Origin: Lineus longissimus
Taxonomy: Eukaryota; Nemertea; Pilidiophora; Heteronemertea; Lineidae
Assembly (NCBI RefSeq): GCF_910592395.1
Contig: NC_088309.1
Coordinates: 21,454,599-21,518,598 of the forward strand
Direction of reading: 5' to 3'
Length of the DNA: 64,000 nucleotides
Shown here: one piece after another, positions 1 to 18,849 of the stretch
Numbering within the stretch: the first letter of the stretch is position 1
Layout: the number at the start of each line of letters is the position of its first letter
Translations under genes and position numbers: made by a program
Notes under the pieces: generated by a model
The model's database searches: none
Told to the model about the DNA's origin: nothing
Seen by the model: only the letters and a program-made list of their open reading frames with translations

Positions 1-1060
1 TGAAACAGCAAGATATTTTTTACACCCGGTCTTTCACAACCGGCTGAATAGTCTCTTGTCTTTTAGAACTGGCAATTGGTGTAGCAGGAGGGATAGTCCC
101 CCGTCTTTTACAACTTAATTCGCTGTCTCTTACAGCCTGTAGCCGTTGCAACAGGAGTACAGTTTCCGGCGGTCTTTCACAACAGGTTGCTAATGTAGGA
201 AGAGGTAGTCCCCTGTCTTTCACCAACCGTGGCTGGTGAAGCACGAGGAGTATTCCCCTGTCTTTCATAACCTGTAGCTGCTGGCGGAGCAGGAGGGATG
301 GTTGCCTGTCTTCCACAACGAACGTGGCGAGAGGAATGTCTTTGTTATTGGAAGGAGGGGAATGTCTTTGGCTGGAGGAACGTCAACTCTCTGTCTTTCC
401 AAACCAGCGGCTGGTGAAGCAGGCGGAATAGTACCCTGTCTTTAACAACATGTGGCTAGTGTAGCAGGAAGAGCCCTTGTGGCTAGGTGTAACAGTAGAA
501 ATAGTCCCCTGACTTTCAGAACTTGTGGATCAAGTAGTTGGAGAAATAGTTCCCTATTATCCAAATTTGTGGATTGTGTAGCAGGACGATGTCATCTGCA
601 TATATATATGACAACTTACAGAAAGAATAGTCACCTGTAACTCACAACCTTTGGCTATGACACAGCGGGATATTTTAAACACCCGGTCTTTCACAACCGG
701 TGATACAGTCTCATGTCTTTTAGATCTGGTAGTTGGTGTAGCAGGAGGAATAGTCCCCCATCTTTTACAGCTTTATCCTCTGCTCTTACAACCTGTAGCC
801 AGTAAAGCAGGAGTACACTTTCCGGGTGGTTGATGGAGCAGGAGGTATTGTCCACTGTCTTTCACAAACTCTGGCCAGTGTAGCAGGAAGAATAGTTCCC
901 TGTCTTCGACAACCTGTAGCTGGTGGAGCATGAGGTATATAGTCCCCTGTCTTTCACAACCTGTAGATGGTCTAGTAGGAGGAGTAGTCCCCTGTCTTTC
1001 ACAACCTGTAGCCGGTGGAGCAGGCGGTTTGTCTCAGGCCGCAAACATCAATGGGCCTCT
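1..1060. repeat. Imperfect ~45-bp minisatellite
   Basis: About twenty diverged copies of a ~45-bp unit run head to tail. The unit is built around 'tcccctgtctttcacaacc' followed by 'tgtagctggtgtagcaggag'. Copies differ by substitutions and small indels, so the array is old. It starts before the window. No convincing ORF or splice structure crosses it, and the short ORFs here are products of the repeat. Confidence 0.85.
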
Positions 1061-1204
1061 CCAGGTGACAAGTGAGTAGAGTGACGGTCTGTGGCAGCCA
1101 ACAGCGAGCCACTGGCAATGGAGGACCATAACTATCGTTCGGCTGCAGGTGAGTGCATGGCCACTGGGGGACAGTCCACTGATTCTGCCCATTATTAGCC
1201 TCCA

Positions 1205-2165
1205 GTGTGTCATCCATTCTTACTGCCAGGGCAGTAGAGACGGGTTGTTACATTGAAGACTGGTCATTCAGTGAGCTGAGAGCTAATTCCTATATAGAGA
1301 CTGGTTGTTACAATGAAGACAAGTGGTCGCTCTTTGAGGACCAATTGCTACACAGTGGAGAGACTGTTTGTTTCATCGAAGTCAAGGCATTCCTTGAAAA
1401 CCAATTACTCAGCGGAGACTGGTTGTTGACGGGTCATTGAAGACTGGTCGCTCATTAAGGACCAAATGTTACACTTGAGTGGAGAGATTGGTTGTTACAT
1501 TGAAGCATGGTCGCTCTTTGAGGACCAATGGCTACACAGTGGAGAGACTGTTTGTTTCATGGAAGTCAAGGCACTCCTTGAAGACCAATTACTCAGCGGA
1601 GACTGGTTGTTGACTGGTCATTGAAGACTGGTCGCTCTTTGAGGACCAAATGTTACACTTGAGTGGAAAGATTGGTTGTTACATTGAAGCCTGGTCGCTC
1701 TTTGAGGACCAATTGCTACACAGTGGAGAGACTGGTTGTTTCATCGAAGTCAAGGCACTCCTTGAAGACCAATTACTCAGCGGAGACTGGTTGTTGACTG
1801 GTCATTGAAGACTGGTCGCTCTTGGAAGATTAATTGCAAAGCGGAGACCTGTTGTTGCAGTGAAGACTGGTCACTTTTTGATGACTAATTAGTATATATT
1901 GGAAAGCGATTGTTACATTGAAGGCTGGTCGCTCTTTGATGACCAAAGGCTATTTTGTGGAGACTGGTGTCACATTGAGTCCTGGGTACTCGATGAAGAC
2001 TAATTGCTACACAGTGGAGACTGTGGTTGTTTTTCAAAAACTGGTCACTCATCCAAGTCCAATTGTTGTACTGTGGAGACTGGTTCACTCATAGAAGACC
2101 AAGTGCTTCACAGTTGAGACTGGTTGTATTATTGAAGTACTGGTAACTCATTTAGTTGTGACTTT
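1205..2165. repeat. Higher-order minisatellite, ~61-bp subunits in a ~183-bp period
   Basis: Units alternate between 'gaagactggtcgctctttga' and 'ggaccaattgctacacagtg' type motifs. The same three-subunit block recurs near 1331, 1512 and 1697, giving a higher-order period of about 181-185 bp. Copies after about 1810 are more diverged. No coding potential is supported. Confidence 0.8.
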
Positions 2166-2570
2166 GTCCTCAGACGGTCGATTTGGGACTTTCCTGTGGT
2201 GGACATGAAGAGGCTTGCCGTTTTGAGGTTTGCTGTGTTGCCCCCGTTTTTCCTTGACATCTGTGATCAGGGCAAAAATTTTTGTCATACGTCATACATG
2301 TATAATGGGGTACAGTACAATTTAGTAGGATGTACACTGGTGTCTGCTCTACACATAGCAATGATAAGGACAAGTTTTTATGCCTCTCCATGTGCCACTC
2401 TCAATTACCACAATGGCTTTTGGGTCATTGTGCCCAGCTTTGGCCTACTGTTGAAGTAACAGTAAGAAGTTTGGTACATTTCAGAGCCCAGGAAAAAAAA
2501 CTTTGTGGAATATTTTGAGAAGGGAATAACCTTTGACTTGATGCCAAAAGAACAGTCAAATCAAAATCGT
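2166..2570. other. Unique intergenic DNA
   Basis: This stretch lies between the minisatellite and the 3' end of the zinc transporter gene. Only short ORFs without recognisable protein similarity are present. I see nothing else in it. Confidence 0.5.
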
Positions 2571-3404
2571 CCATCTGATACAAAATTACTTTATTATCTT
2601 ACATTTGTACAAACAAACGAAATGAAAACATGACAAATTGGCAAAAAATTCTGATAACATGATTCACAAAATGTAGTACCAACTTAATATGCTACAAATG
2701 CATAAGTGACCAGGGTCCCACACTTTATCACTACACACTGTCTTAATGTTGTCCCACACATAGCCATCTTTATACATGTTAGTAGTAGCAGTAAAAAAAA
2801 GCCCCACTCCAATTTTTGACCCACCGTGTACCAATACATTTACGGACAAAAACATGAAGAACTCTTTCAACCGCACCAAACAATGTACATGTTGATAATA
2901 ATAATATTTGGCCTAATGGTACACAAGATTTACAAATATCATTTGGCTTTCCCAGTGACCTTTTGTGAGCCAATATATACATATTCATATTCATAATGAG
3001 ATCTCTGTTCATCAGATTTGTTTGAAAGTTACAAATGTCACAGCAAACTTTGCACAGGTTTCCTAGACATACATGTACACATAGGCCTCCATCACCGACA
3101 TTAAAAACAAAATGCTATCAAAACCTAACAGCACCAATATTTTCAAAAAGGCAGAACAAATTTTACATGTCAGTACATTGCACTGTAGTCTTAGCCCTGA
3201 AACCTCAAAATTGGAACAATTCTAGAAACGAATCCTCTAAGTCACAATAAAAAAAAGAATTACAACATCACAATGAAGGAGCAATCTTTTGCAGTCAACA
3301 CATTAGGCAGGGAGCACTCGGGCCTCTTTGACTAAAACATGAAACGTATTTTACCAAGGGCATGCAGCATGAAAGAAACAATGGTGAATATAGAACCTTC
3401 CTCC
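2571..3404 (-). other. SLC30A5: 3' untranslated region of SLC30A5 with polyadenylation signal
   Basis: The stop codon of the transporter is at 3405-3407. On the minus strand the first clear AATAAA downstream is at 2590-2595 (TTTATT on plus). The interval is AT-rich, has no further exon-like sequence, and would make a 3' UTR of roughly 830 nt. The cleavage point is inferred. Confidence 0.55.
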
Positions 3405-9875
<6,471 letters not shown>

Positions 9876-11465
9876 GTTGTTTATTACCAAATCATAGTCA
9901 TCAATCAACTATGAGTACATGCAGATCTGAAAACCATCTCATCTCATTGATGTCATTATCAAGTCCTTTACGAATTTCGAACTAAACAGGATGCTTCATC
10001 TTAAGCTTGTTTCAATAAAATCAACCTGGAACAAAAAAATTAATAGATAATGTTAGGTGCCAATCATAGAAGGATGAATTAAGATGCTATTAGTTAGAAC
10101 CGGTCATCGTAAAACGCATCCACCAGAATCCAAAAGACATCAAATTTTTCTTACGTTTTACTACCATTTTGGTGTTAGATAAGCCGGGAGTTGCCTCAAA
10201 TCACAAGCATCCAGTCCCAGGGCATGTGACCATACTGTCTGGATTATTATATGTATGGCTGGCTCCCTCAAAACACACAGGTCTGCGATATGCATGGTTA
10301 GTGCAATATGCATGCATTGATTGTTGTTGCACGCATGCACGTCACTTGCATGTATCATGTACTTGACTTTGAGTAAGTTGTATAGGGTGAAAAAAGTTCC
10401 ACGTCATCACCTTCTTTTTCTCAGTGTCAGATGCAGCTACGGACGTGAAATTTGGCAAGGATCTAGAATCACTGATGACAATTAATGATATGCTAAATGT
10501 ACCTTAATCAATCCTAAAATTCGACTGAAATTAACAAATATATGGTGAAATTGAAAGGGTATTATGAATTCGACGCCATTTTGCAACGTTAGAGAATTCC
10601 ATTTCCGGTGATTTTAAAACCTCGACCACATGACAACTTTCCTTTCTCTTTTTTCCCTTTATACAACGATGGGTTGGTACTACCTATTCTAATCTTACAT
10701 TACCATTATTTGTTGAAGGTTTTTATAGAGAAAATACTGTTAAATTTCCAAAGAACTCTTGATATTTTCATATATTGACATATTTTGAAGGAGCTTTTTG
10801 TGGAGGAACAAGGTTGGAGCAGGTGCGCTGGTTGTTTACAAATGGCCGACTTTCCATAGCAGCAAGAAGTCGCAGTCTATTTTCATGGTTTTCTTCTGTT
10901 TTGTAAGTTGACATTGCGTACATAATGAAAGTTGATAGAACCAGAGGAAATGGTTGCGCTATCAACCATACGTGTACCCTTCATTTTTGTAAATAAACGT
11001 AACTATGGTGCAACTGCAACTCTAAATTTGTCTAAGACTAAAAATACTAGGCTAAATAATAAAATAGGCCTAGGGCCTAGGCCTAGATCCCACCTCATTT
11101 CTCATCTGACATTTTCATTGCATGGCATGATTGGACATTGTCAATTGAGTCATGAGTTATCCACAGTCATGCCTACAGCCCCCACACAATGATCTACATG
11201 GCTGGATGTTTGGTGCCAGTGGGGATGAAAAGCTAGATAAAAGTTGACACTCGTCTGTATATAAAAGTGTGAAGGATTTCGGAGCAGCCTGATCAATGAT
11301 ACGTGATCAAGTCAACATCATCCATGATAACCATCATGGTCAGAATGTCCCTCTGGCCCCATTTGAGTAAGAAATTCTATGCATTGAGCAAACTTTTGTA
11401 TCAAAAATTGCTGATTAAAGCCTTGTTATGTCTTATCTCACAGGTGTTGGAAACACTGAATCAAG
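9876..11465. promoter_or_regulatory. Divergent promoter interval between SLC30A5 and FAM81
   Basis: The two start codons face away from each other across 1.59 kb, so both promoters must lie here. A YY1-like GCCATTTTG at 10575-10583 reads AAAATGGC on the ZnT5 strand, as often seen near start sites of housekeeping genes. A splice acceptor at 11441-11443 just before the FAM81 ATG suggests a 5' UTR intron. A palindromic run of AGGCCTAGG-like units lies near 11065-11085. Exact start sites cannot be placed. Confidence 0.5.
10768..10965 (-). CDS. Doubtful 65-aa ORF in the divergent promoter
   Basis: The ORF starts MIAQPFPLVLST and ends APSKYVNI. It has a short hydrophobic start and a mixed, non-repetitive composition, unlike most noise ORFs here. 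It could be a small membrane protein, a 5' leader exon of SLC30A5, or chance. I recognise no family. Confidence 0.2.
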   Translation of the reverse strand: MIAQPFPLVLSTFIMYAMSTYKTEENHENRLRLLAAMESRPFVNNQRTCSNLVPPQKAPSKYVNI

Positions 11466-13660
11466 ATGGCTTTGACACCAAGACATACGACATATGGGGA
11501 TTCATTTGGCAGGGAAGACAATGGGCAAACTCCACGACCTCGTGGACGGCATGGTGGGGGTCGGCAAGCCCTTCCACCAGCAGACCGTGAACTTGTACCA
11601 ATACAAATAGCCACGCCCACGCCGCGTGTTGTTTTAGCACCAGATAATCCAAGAATAGACTACATAGAAAACAGACTTGCAAACCAGGAACATAATTTGA
11701 AAGGACTGATGGACAAAGCATTGAAAATCAAAGAAGATATCATAGAAAGTTTGAATTTCAATCATGGTACATGGCATGAGGAGAAATATGCTCGGGAGAT
11801 GTTACAGGAGCATATCCGAACTATTACAGCAGTTGTCAAAAGAATGGGTAGAGATATTGAGGTAAGACATTTTACATTCAGAAACTTGCACTGCAATAGA
11901 TCCCACTGACTCAATAAGTCTCATCTTAGTTATTTTTTATTCATCCAGTACACTTCCTCTATCTGGGGAGTATCAATAATTTCATTGACGATAATGAATG
12001 ACAAATTGTTGTTTTACAGTTGCATTTTATTGAATGTTAACTGCCTTTTTTATAACCAGGTAAAAATATTTTCAGATTTTAGAAGAACAACTCAGGAATC
12101 GTGATGTGGTCCATCAGGGTGCAAACTCAGCAGTCAAAAATTTGGAAATGCACCACATAGCTGGGCAGACAGATCTCAGGGGGAGAGTTGCAAGATGTGA
12201 TGCCTCACTGTCAAGACTCTCAGCAGATATCAAGGCCTGTAATGACAATATCAAGGTCCTCGCTCTTCAGGTCACTGACAATACAAACAGAATTTATGAC
12301 AGGTTCCAATCTTTTGAACAGAAGGTAGGTTTTTAACCCTAAATTATTGCTAAAAAAAGTTACTTTGGGGTCTAGCTTAAGCTATTTTTTTGACTTTTTT
12401 TCTTAGATTTATACTCATGTTTATATTTCTTTCAACCTCAATTCATGCAGCTTGCAGAAGTCGGTGCCAAGATCGAAAAGGTTAATGTCGAATCAACAAT
12501 GCAGATCAAACACGTTGAAGGTGATTCTTCACAGCAGTTGTCATTGCTTGACGTTAAGACCAGGGGTATTGTCGAGGATCTCAGGAATATGATCGCCACA
12601 AATAGGGTGCACTCAGAAAATGAACGCGAGAAGATGGAAACGAGAATACTGACCTACTTGGAAAGGAGCAACACGACAAGGGACAATAAAGCAGTGAGTG
12701 ATAATTACTTTTGTCTACTCAAGTCTTATGGTTTGCACTTCAAGTAAGAAAATACAGAAATGAGAGGCCGACAGAGAGAGCTGTCAGCTACTCCTAACTC
12801 ACTCCTTGCAATATTTCTCCAAACTCATATCAAGTGATGGGTACATATATACCAGTAAATCGAATTGTTTATGAGGAGCTTGCGCACGATTTTGGGGTGG
12901 GATAAAATGCCTGTAAGACGAGACGTTTGTTCCGTGTTGCTGGAGGATGTCTTTTAAAACTCCAAAGTGCTAGATGTTCTGTTTATTGCCCCCCCCCCCC
13001 CCCCATTTGGAACCCTAGAGGGAAAGAATCCACCTACAGCATTACCAAAGCAAGGATCAGTCCAACTTTTTTCTCTAGGTTGTTGTAATTTCCTGTTTTC
13101 TATTTATAAAGGACAAGTTTGAGAAAATCATTAATGAGTGGATAAAGAATTTGAATGAAAGGATCACCAAATTAGAAGACGAAACGAGACAACAGCAAGA
13201 AAAGCTAATCATTGTGGAATCGGTGAGCATCTTCTAGTAATGAGAACACATTCTTCTAGTTTAGACACTTCTGTTTCCTAAATATTCCACGGGACATAGC
13301 CAGCCAGCGTAATTTTACATCTTGAAGCGATCTCCTACCCCTTTACTAACAACTTAACTGAAGGGAAAGACTTGCTACGGAAATGTGACTTGCTTAAGAT
13401 AAACTAATCTTAACAAAGTTTCCTTATCATCTATTTTCTTTCAGACTTTCGATCACAAACTGACACAAGTGATCGAAAACAACATGAAGAAACAGAAAGA
13501 AGAACACATGAGGCTAAAACAAGAATGCCGTGAAGGTTTCAGCACCGTCCACGACAGTATCGGCAATATGAAATTGGTCATGGATGGGAAGAGACGTCTG
13601 CTTGAAGAGCATCTCAAACGTGATATTGCTACAATCAAGAAAATGGTGGTCTTGGTCTGA
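11466..13660 (+). CDS. FAM81: FAM81-family coiled-coil protein, complete
   Basis: Five plus-strand exons: 11466-11861, 12076-12324, 12451-12693, 13112-13222, 13445-13660. All junctions are phase 0 with GT-AG introns, giving 404 aa, slightly longer than vertebrate FAM81A/B. After a low-complexity, Arg/Gly/Pro-rich N-terminus of about 50 residues, almost the whole protein is predicted coiled coil by its heptad-like charged pattern. The family hallmark LRGRVARCDAS is at about residues 166-176, and the YAREMLQEHI / IKNLE-type helices around it also match FAM81. Vertebrate FAM81A is linked to postsynaptic density condensates and FAM81B to cilia and sperm, so either a neuronal or a ciliary role is possible here. 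The A/B assignment cannot be made. Confidence 0.9.
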
Positions 13661-16051
13661 TTGGTCGAGATTGTGGTCTTGGTTTCAGTATCACAGCCAA
13701 ACATGTGGTCGCCGTCCAATTCTTTAGATTGTAGGCAATACTCCTTTGACGACTTTTAATCAGCAGATTGGAAGAAACTTTTCCAGATTTCGTGTCCAGG
13801 TACGCATGTACATGAATATGAACTTGTCTGAACTCATCATGTGCTTGCGTAACTGGATACAAAATCTGGAAATTTTGCTCCCGGCCGATTTTGGATTGGG
13901 GCAGATATAATCTCCTCAAAGGATTATTGTGGGCTGATCAGTCAGAGCTAATAGGGCTTCCTTTTCGGTCGTTACGTGTACTCCTAGTTAGAATGTTAGG
14001 AAGTTAGCAATTTTGGTAACAAAAAGCTTTGAAACTGGCGCTGGCACCAAAGTCTCATGATATACTATGTCATTTATCCTTGTGATTGCACTAGCTTCCT
14101 TTGTTAAAAAAACTGGCGGGAACCTTGACTTTGAAACGCAGACCTACATGTAACTTTCCAAATAAGACCTGCACTACTGTGTGAGAAAGAGGTTGTTTTT
14201 GCCAGCATGACTAAAGCTGGCACTAGGCCTACTGCTCACCTTGGGTCACGGGTAAAGGTTAATCAGCTTTTCCAAAGTAACGTCAGTCCGAATGCCAAAA
14301 TCTAAATTGCCAGAATACACAGCAAATTTTTTAATTGTTGTCACTGAATAGTGAAGACTAGCACTGGCTACAGACATGCGTTGTATAATGCTCTTGATTT
14401 GCATGCAAATGCAACAGTTGTTCATAATAATTCAAAATTCCACTGCCAAGAATTTTTTTATGAAATGAATAGTGTGCTGTGAGTTTGTTTGTGTTAATGT
14501 CGACATATCAGTACTTGAGTTGATTGCATTCTAAGCATTGTTTGCTGGGTTTTTATCTTTGTATAGATATATTTATCATAGTTTAGAAAAAGGAAAACCT
14601 CACCAAACAATGTCACAGTATTGCAATGACTCGGTGTCACTTGGTCTGAAGTTTTAAAATATTGAACTACATTCTGTACATTTCCATTTACTAAAAGGTA
14701 GATCTTAAATATTTATATACCGGTAGTAAATGTTTTTATGCATCGTATCCAAACTTTTTAAAATTGTGTGTATATGATCTCACTCTCAATGAATATGTTT
14801 TTATATTGTGACAAATTTCTTTGTTCTGTTTTGACATCTTAAGTGTACAGTGTAGGTACCTGTAGTGTGATAAACTGTCGTTCCATCATTAAATTGGTGG
14901 GTATTACTGCTAGGATGTGTGATTTAAGGAGTGCATTTCACCCCTCAAGAATTTGTTTGAGAAAAGATTTCTTTTGTATTTGAAGTAGAAGGGTCAATGC
15001 TACATGTGTACATTGAACCATCACTATGTGTATTCCATGACATCCTAGTAGTTGAGGTATATTGAAATTCCAGTATTATTTTACATTTCATGACTGAAGA
15101 ATCCTGTCACAGTCTTCCTAGAACTTCTTTCGACTTTGGTAATAAAATAAATTTATAAGTCAAATTGTGAAGAGAATATACATGTCATAAGGCTTTCCTT
15201 TAAAGAATTTACAAACTGTGAAAAGAACATTTTGTGATATTTAGACAAAATAAATATATTTATTGAATATTCTTGTAACAGTTGTATTTTTGCTCATCTT
15301 TCCAAACAAGGCTCCTGTGAACGAGACCAGAATTGATATTTTCATCATCACTAGCCACCCTCTGGCCAAGAAAGAGCCCTCAATGGAAGATACTGGGAGT
15401 GAAAACATGAAGGATTACAAAGACATGTTACCTAACACCCAGTTCACCTCGGGGTAAACCAAAGACATGATGCTTCAGCAATTTATGTTGACAAACTCTG
15501 CAGGACAGCACATGGCTCATCCTGGCACCAGTTGTTTTCAATATACTCTGCCTCTCGACAGTTGATGTAGGAGTATCAAAACCCCCAGTCTCAGGATTCA
15601 CATTGCTTGGCTTATAACCACAACTCTCCTATGAAATTTGCCTGCTTGAGAATAAGAGTGCCATCGGGATCGAACGTACAATGGAATGCATGTACAATGC
15701 AGACTTGAGTTCATGAACGTTGCAGCAGAGAGTGCACTGACCAGGAAAATGGCTACTACCCGAAGACAGACATCAACAAGCTGGAGATTGGAGAGAAACA
15801 GGTAGCCATTTTCCGAATGAGAACTCTACACCTTCATCAGTCATCATGGGACAGGCCTCAAGGTTGTCCTCTGGCATTGGAAAAGAGAGATGCCACATTC
15901 AGAAGACCGGCCAGAGCTCACATTCCAACAAACACCAAGGGCTGAACTGAAAAAGAGCTGCGTCGCACTGCCGCTGCTCAATGTTGAAGAAATTCTCCAT
16001 GCTCGATCGCCTGGTCACTAGCATTTTGATATACTAGTCCTATTTGTCATA
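13661..16051 (+). other. FAM81 3' region, no further gene seen
   Basis: AT-rich sequence follows the FAM81 stop. AATAAA signals occur at 15141-15146 and 15249-15254, so the 3' UTR could reach about 15.2 kb. A small ORF at 15263-15457 has no recognisable similarity. One copy of a dispersed ~50-bp repeat lies at 15518-15570. No other exon is supported. Confidence 0.5.
15518..15570 (+). repeat. Dispersed repeat, copy 1 (CATCCTGGCACCAG family)
   Basis: The core CATCCTGGCACCAG, then a TTTTCAATATACTC block, then CGCCT-type and TCGA motifs recurs at 21473-21545 and 21574-21646, and inverted at 41251-41310. Copies are 70-85% alike by eye, so this is a dispersed, non-tandem family. Confidence 0.65.
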
Positions 16052-16274
16052 TGTGACCCGCTCTACCAAAACTAGGCGCTTGTCGCATCTGAACTTGACA
16101 GGTTGATACGGACTTGTTGTTCATTTCCTTATTGTAGACCTTTTGTGAAATGAGACCAAATCAGTTTGTAATAGATTTCACAAAAGGTCTACAATAGGGA
16201 AATGAACAACAAGTCCGTATCAACCTGTCGAGTTCAGATGCGACAAGCGCCTAGTTTTGGTAGAGCGAGTCACA
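16052..16274. mobile_element. 223-bp fold-back MITE, copy 2
   Basis: Same length and near-identical arms as the element at 3998-4220, but with its asymmetric centre in the opposite orientation. It is flanked by TA at 16050-16051 and 16275-16276. It lies between the convergent FAM81 and tetraspanin genes. Confidence 0.9.
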
Positions 16275-18849
16275 TATGAGAAGTGACAGTTCTGTTTGTT
16301 CCTCATTGTCCTGCAGCATCATCTTGACTCCCAAAACATTGCAACTTACTTTATGCTGGTCAATGTATGAGGTAGTAATGCAGATGCCAGCCTTTGGCCA
16401 GATGTTCACATGTCTATTGCACAAAAGAACACATAGCAGTAATATTTTGTGTAGAAAAGATTTATTTGCACAATGTACATTATTGACAGATTTACATCAC
16501 AGACTTGTTCAGCTGAACACCATGTCTAATTACCCTAGGTATCCTTGACCATATTATCAAGAAAATCTTTGCAACACTAGTGTCAAATTTCTGTGTGAAA
16601 AGAACGATGTCATGGTACTTTATCGGGCCCAGGGACCCTAAATACCAGTTTTGTGAAACTTTTTATATCGAAAACACAGGGTCCCCATATGGGGAGGAAA
16701 CACAAAACTGTGGATTTTTCATCAATTAAACAGCAGGCGTAGGAACTTAGTTTCTTAGTATGGATTTAGCACTTATTTAGAGCATTTGTAATAGTAGAAA
16801 GATTTTCAGGGTACCAGCTGGATTTTCAGGATTAGATTTTTTATGTTCACAAGGGTATCTCCCTGAACAAGGTTCACTCACCAGTACTTGTTCAAAATCA
16901 TTGACAGAGAAATAGTATGTTGAGAAGAATATCATGCAATTTTAACACCTAACAGTAACACATCATGTCTAACCCACATACTTAGCTGCCACAAGACTGC
17001 AAACAGTGTTAATTGATGGTTAGAATAAAAAAATTATGATAATAACCAGTATAATATCGTAGGCCTTTATCCCAGGTCAGCTTTTTTACTGTTGTGGAGA
17101 ACTTTTATCTCATTGTTATAACAGCAAATGATAAACTATTGAATATGATATTGCAGTATAATTTTCCATTAGCCTATATGTGAAATGAAGCAGTTGCAGT
17201 ATATTGAGAAATGAAATCTTTTGAGACAGCTTCAGTGGACAATTACACCTAATATGATTATACACTTGAATACCAAGATAGTACAATGAATCAAGGAATT
17301 AAATGTTTGTCTGAACTATGAGGAACACGAATATAGGTTTACATGAGAAGCAATGATTTCAATTAACAATTTCAATGAACAAACTGATGATCAAGTACTT
17401 TGAACAATTGAAAACGTCATCTGAAGTAAAAATTTTGAACTTACTTATGACAAGTGTCAGAACTGGGACAGTGAGGTCAGACTGGCCATAATCTGTAGGC
17501 CAATGGCGTCATGACATCGGACATAAAGCTCCAAAGTGCAATGCACAGACGCACCACACTTATCATACATAATGATCAAAGTGTGATAGCCCAGTGTCAC
17601 AATGGCCTTGCATGATAAATTACTCAATTTATTTCATATGACCCGAGTAAGTAGGTTGAAAATGCCTGACATGTCTTCTCCATATCTATGAACTTTAGGA
17701 CAACAAGAGTCATTTTAGAAGTAAACACAGTCATACATCTCTTCAATCTAATCTATTTTAAGTAGGAAGTGATTTAAATGACATGCATGTTCTATTGTAT
17801 ACATGGAAATAAGACAATGTACGATATACCATGGTCTTGCTTACAATACATAGTCACGGTTGTGTATTATTTTATGTACAGCAGTAACAGATATGGAACA
17901 CAAAAGCATAATAAATACAAGGTAGCACATGTAGAATTAAATTATTCTGGAACCTACCAGAGTAAGACAACAATTATGATTTGCAGAAACACAATTTTGC
18001 TTTAAGTTTTCACTTTTTGGCAAGAATTCTCCAATCGATATTTGATGTCTGAATAGGCATTATAAATAGCCATACATTGTCAAGATTTTATACTTCATAT
18101 ATGTGTACATGGAAAGCATCATAAATTTGAGTGGGTATATTTTGAGGATATCTTGTTTAAAATGGAGGGAAATGCGATACAATGAATATGAAAAATATTC
18201 AACCCTAGATTAGAATGACAACCATGTCGGCCAGCGATATTTTGCAGCAAAATATTTTGATTTAAGAGTCCAACACGAACATGTTTCTTCTTTACTGGTC
18301 TCTAAAATAAAGCTTGGCATTATTGAACTCCTTCCAAGTGGTATCTGAAGAAATTTATCAAGACCTAAAGAGTCTGAAATATTTCATTTTGGCTTATAAA
18401 ACGTATAGCTTGCCATCACTTTGCTCTTCGCAATGGAGTGTAGTCTGATGGGTGATGCATTATAATTGCAAGATGAACTATCCTTTTACCCATTACCTTG
18501 TACTGACAACAACTGATCATGTGAGAAGAACTAGAATATAACACAACCGATCAAAAGACTCAGCTACCCTTCTACCCAATCTATGCAAAATGGTTTATCT
18601 CTCGAACTAGTTCAGCACACAAAATGCATGATTAGGTTCACCATGTCAAAGAAATTTAACCCTTTTACTGCATATAATGAGCCAGATAGTATATGTGCAT
18701 GTTGCCTACATTGGCTGAAAACTTCCTACAATAGTGTTGAATACTGGTATGATGGGTAGCCGGTGTCTTTATCGTGTGACCAAATGAAAATAGGAAGAAT
18801 TTAGTTCTTTAACACAGTTTACTATCACCGATGGTTTGTTCATTCTGAT
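16275..18849 (-). other. Probable long 3' UTR of the tetraspanin gene
   Basis: No exon-like sequence is seen. A minus-strand AATAAA (TTTATT at 16461-16466) lies about 2.4 kb beyond the tetraspanin stop, just short of the MITE, and could end a long 3' UTR. Earlier ends are equally possible. Confidence 0.4.

Noticed and set aside
12985-13004. Poly-C run (also 25790, 58400) and poly-G runs
   Set aside because: Simple homopolymer tracts; no function can be argued from the sequence.
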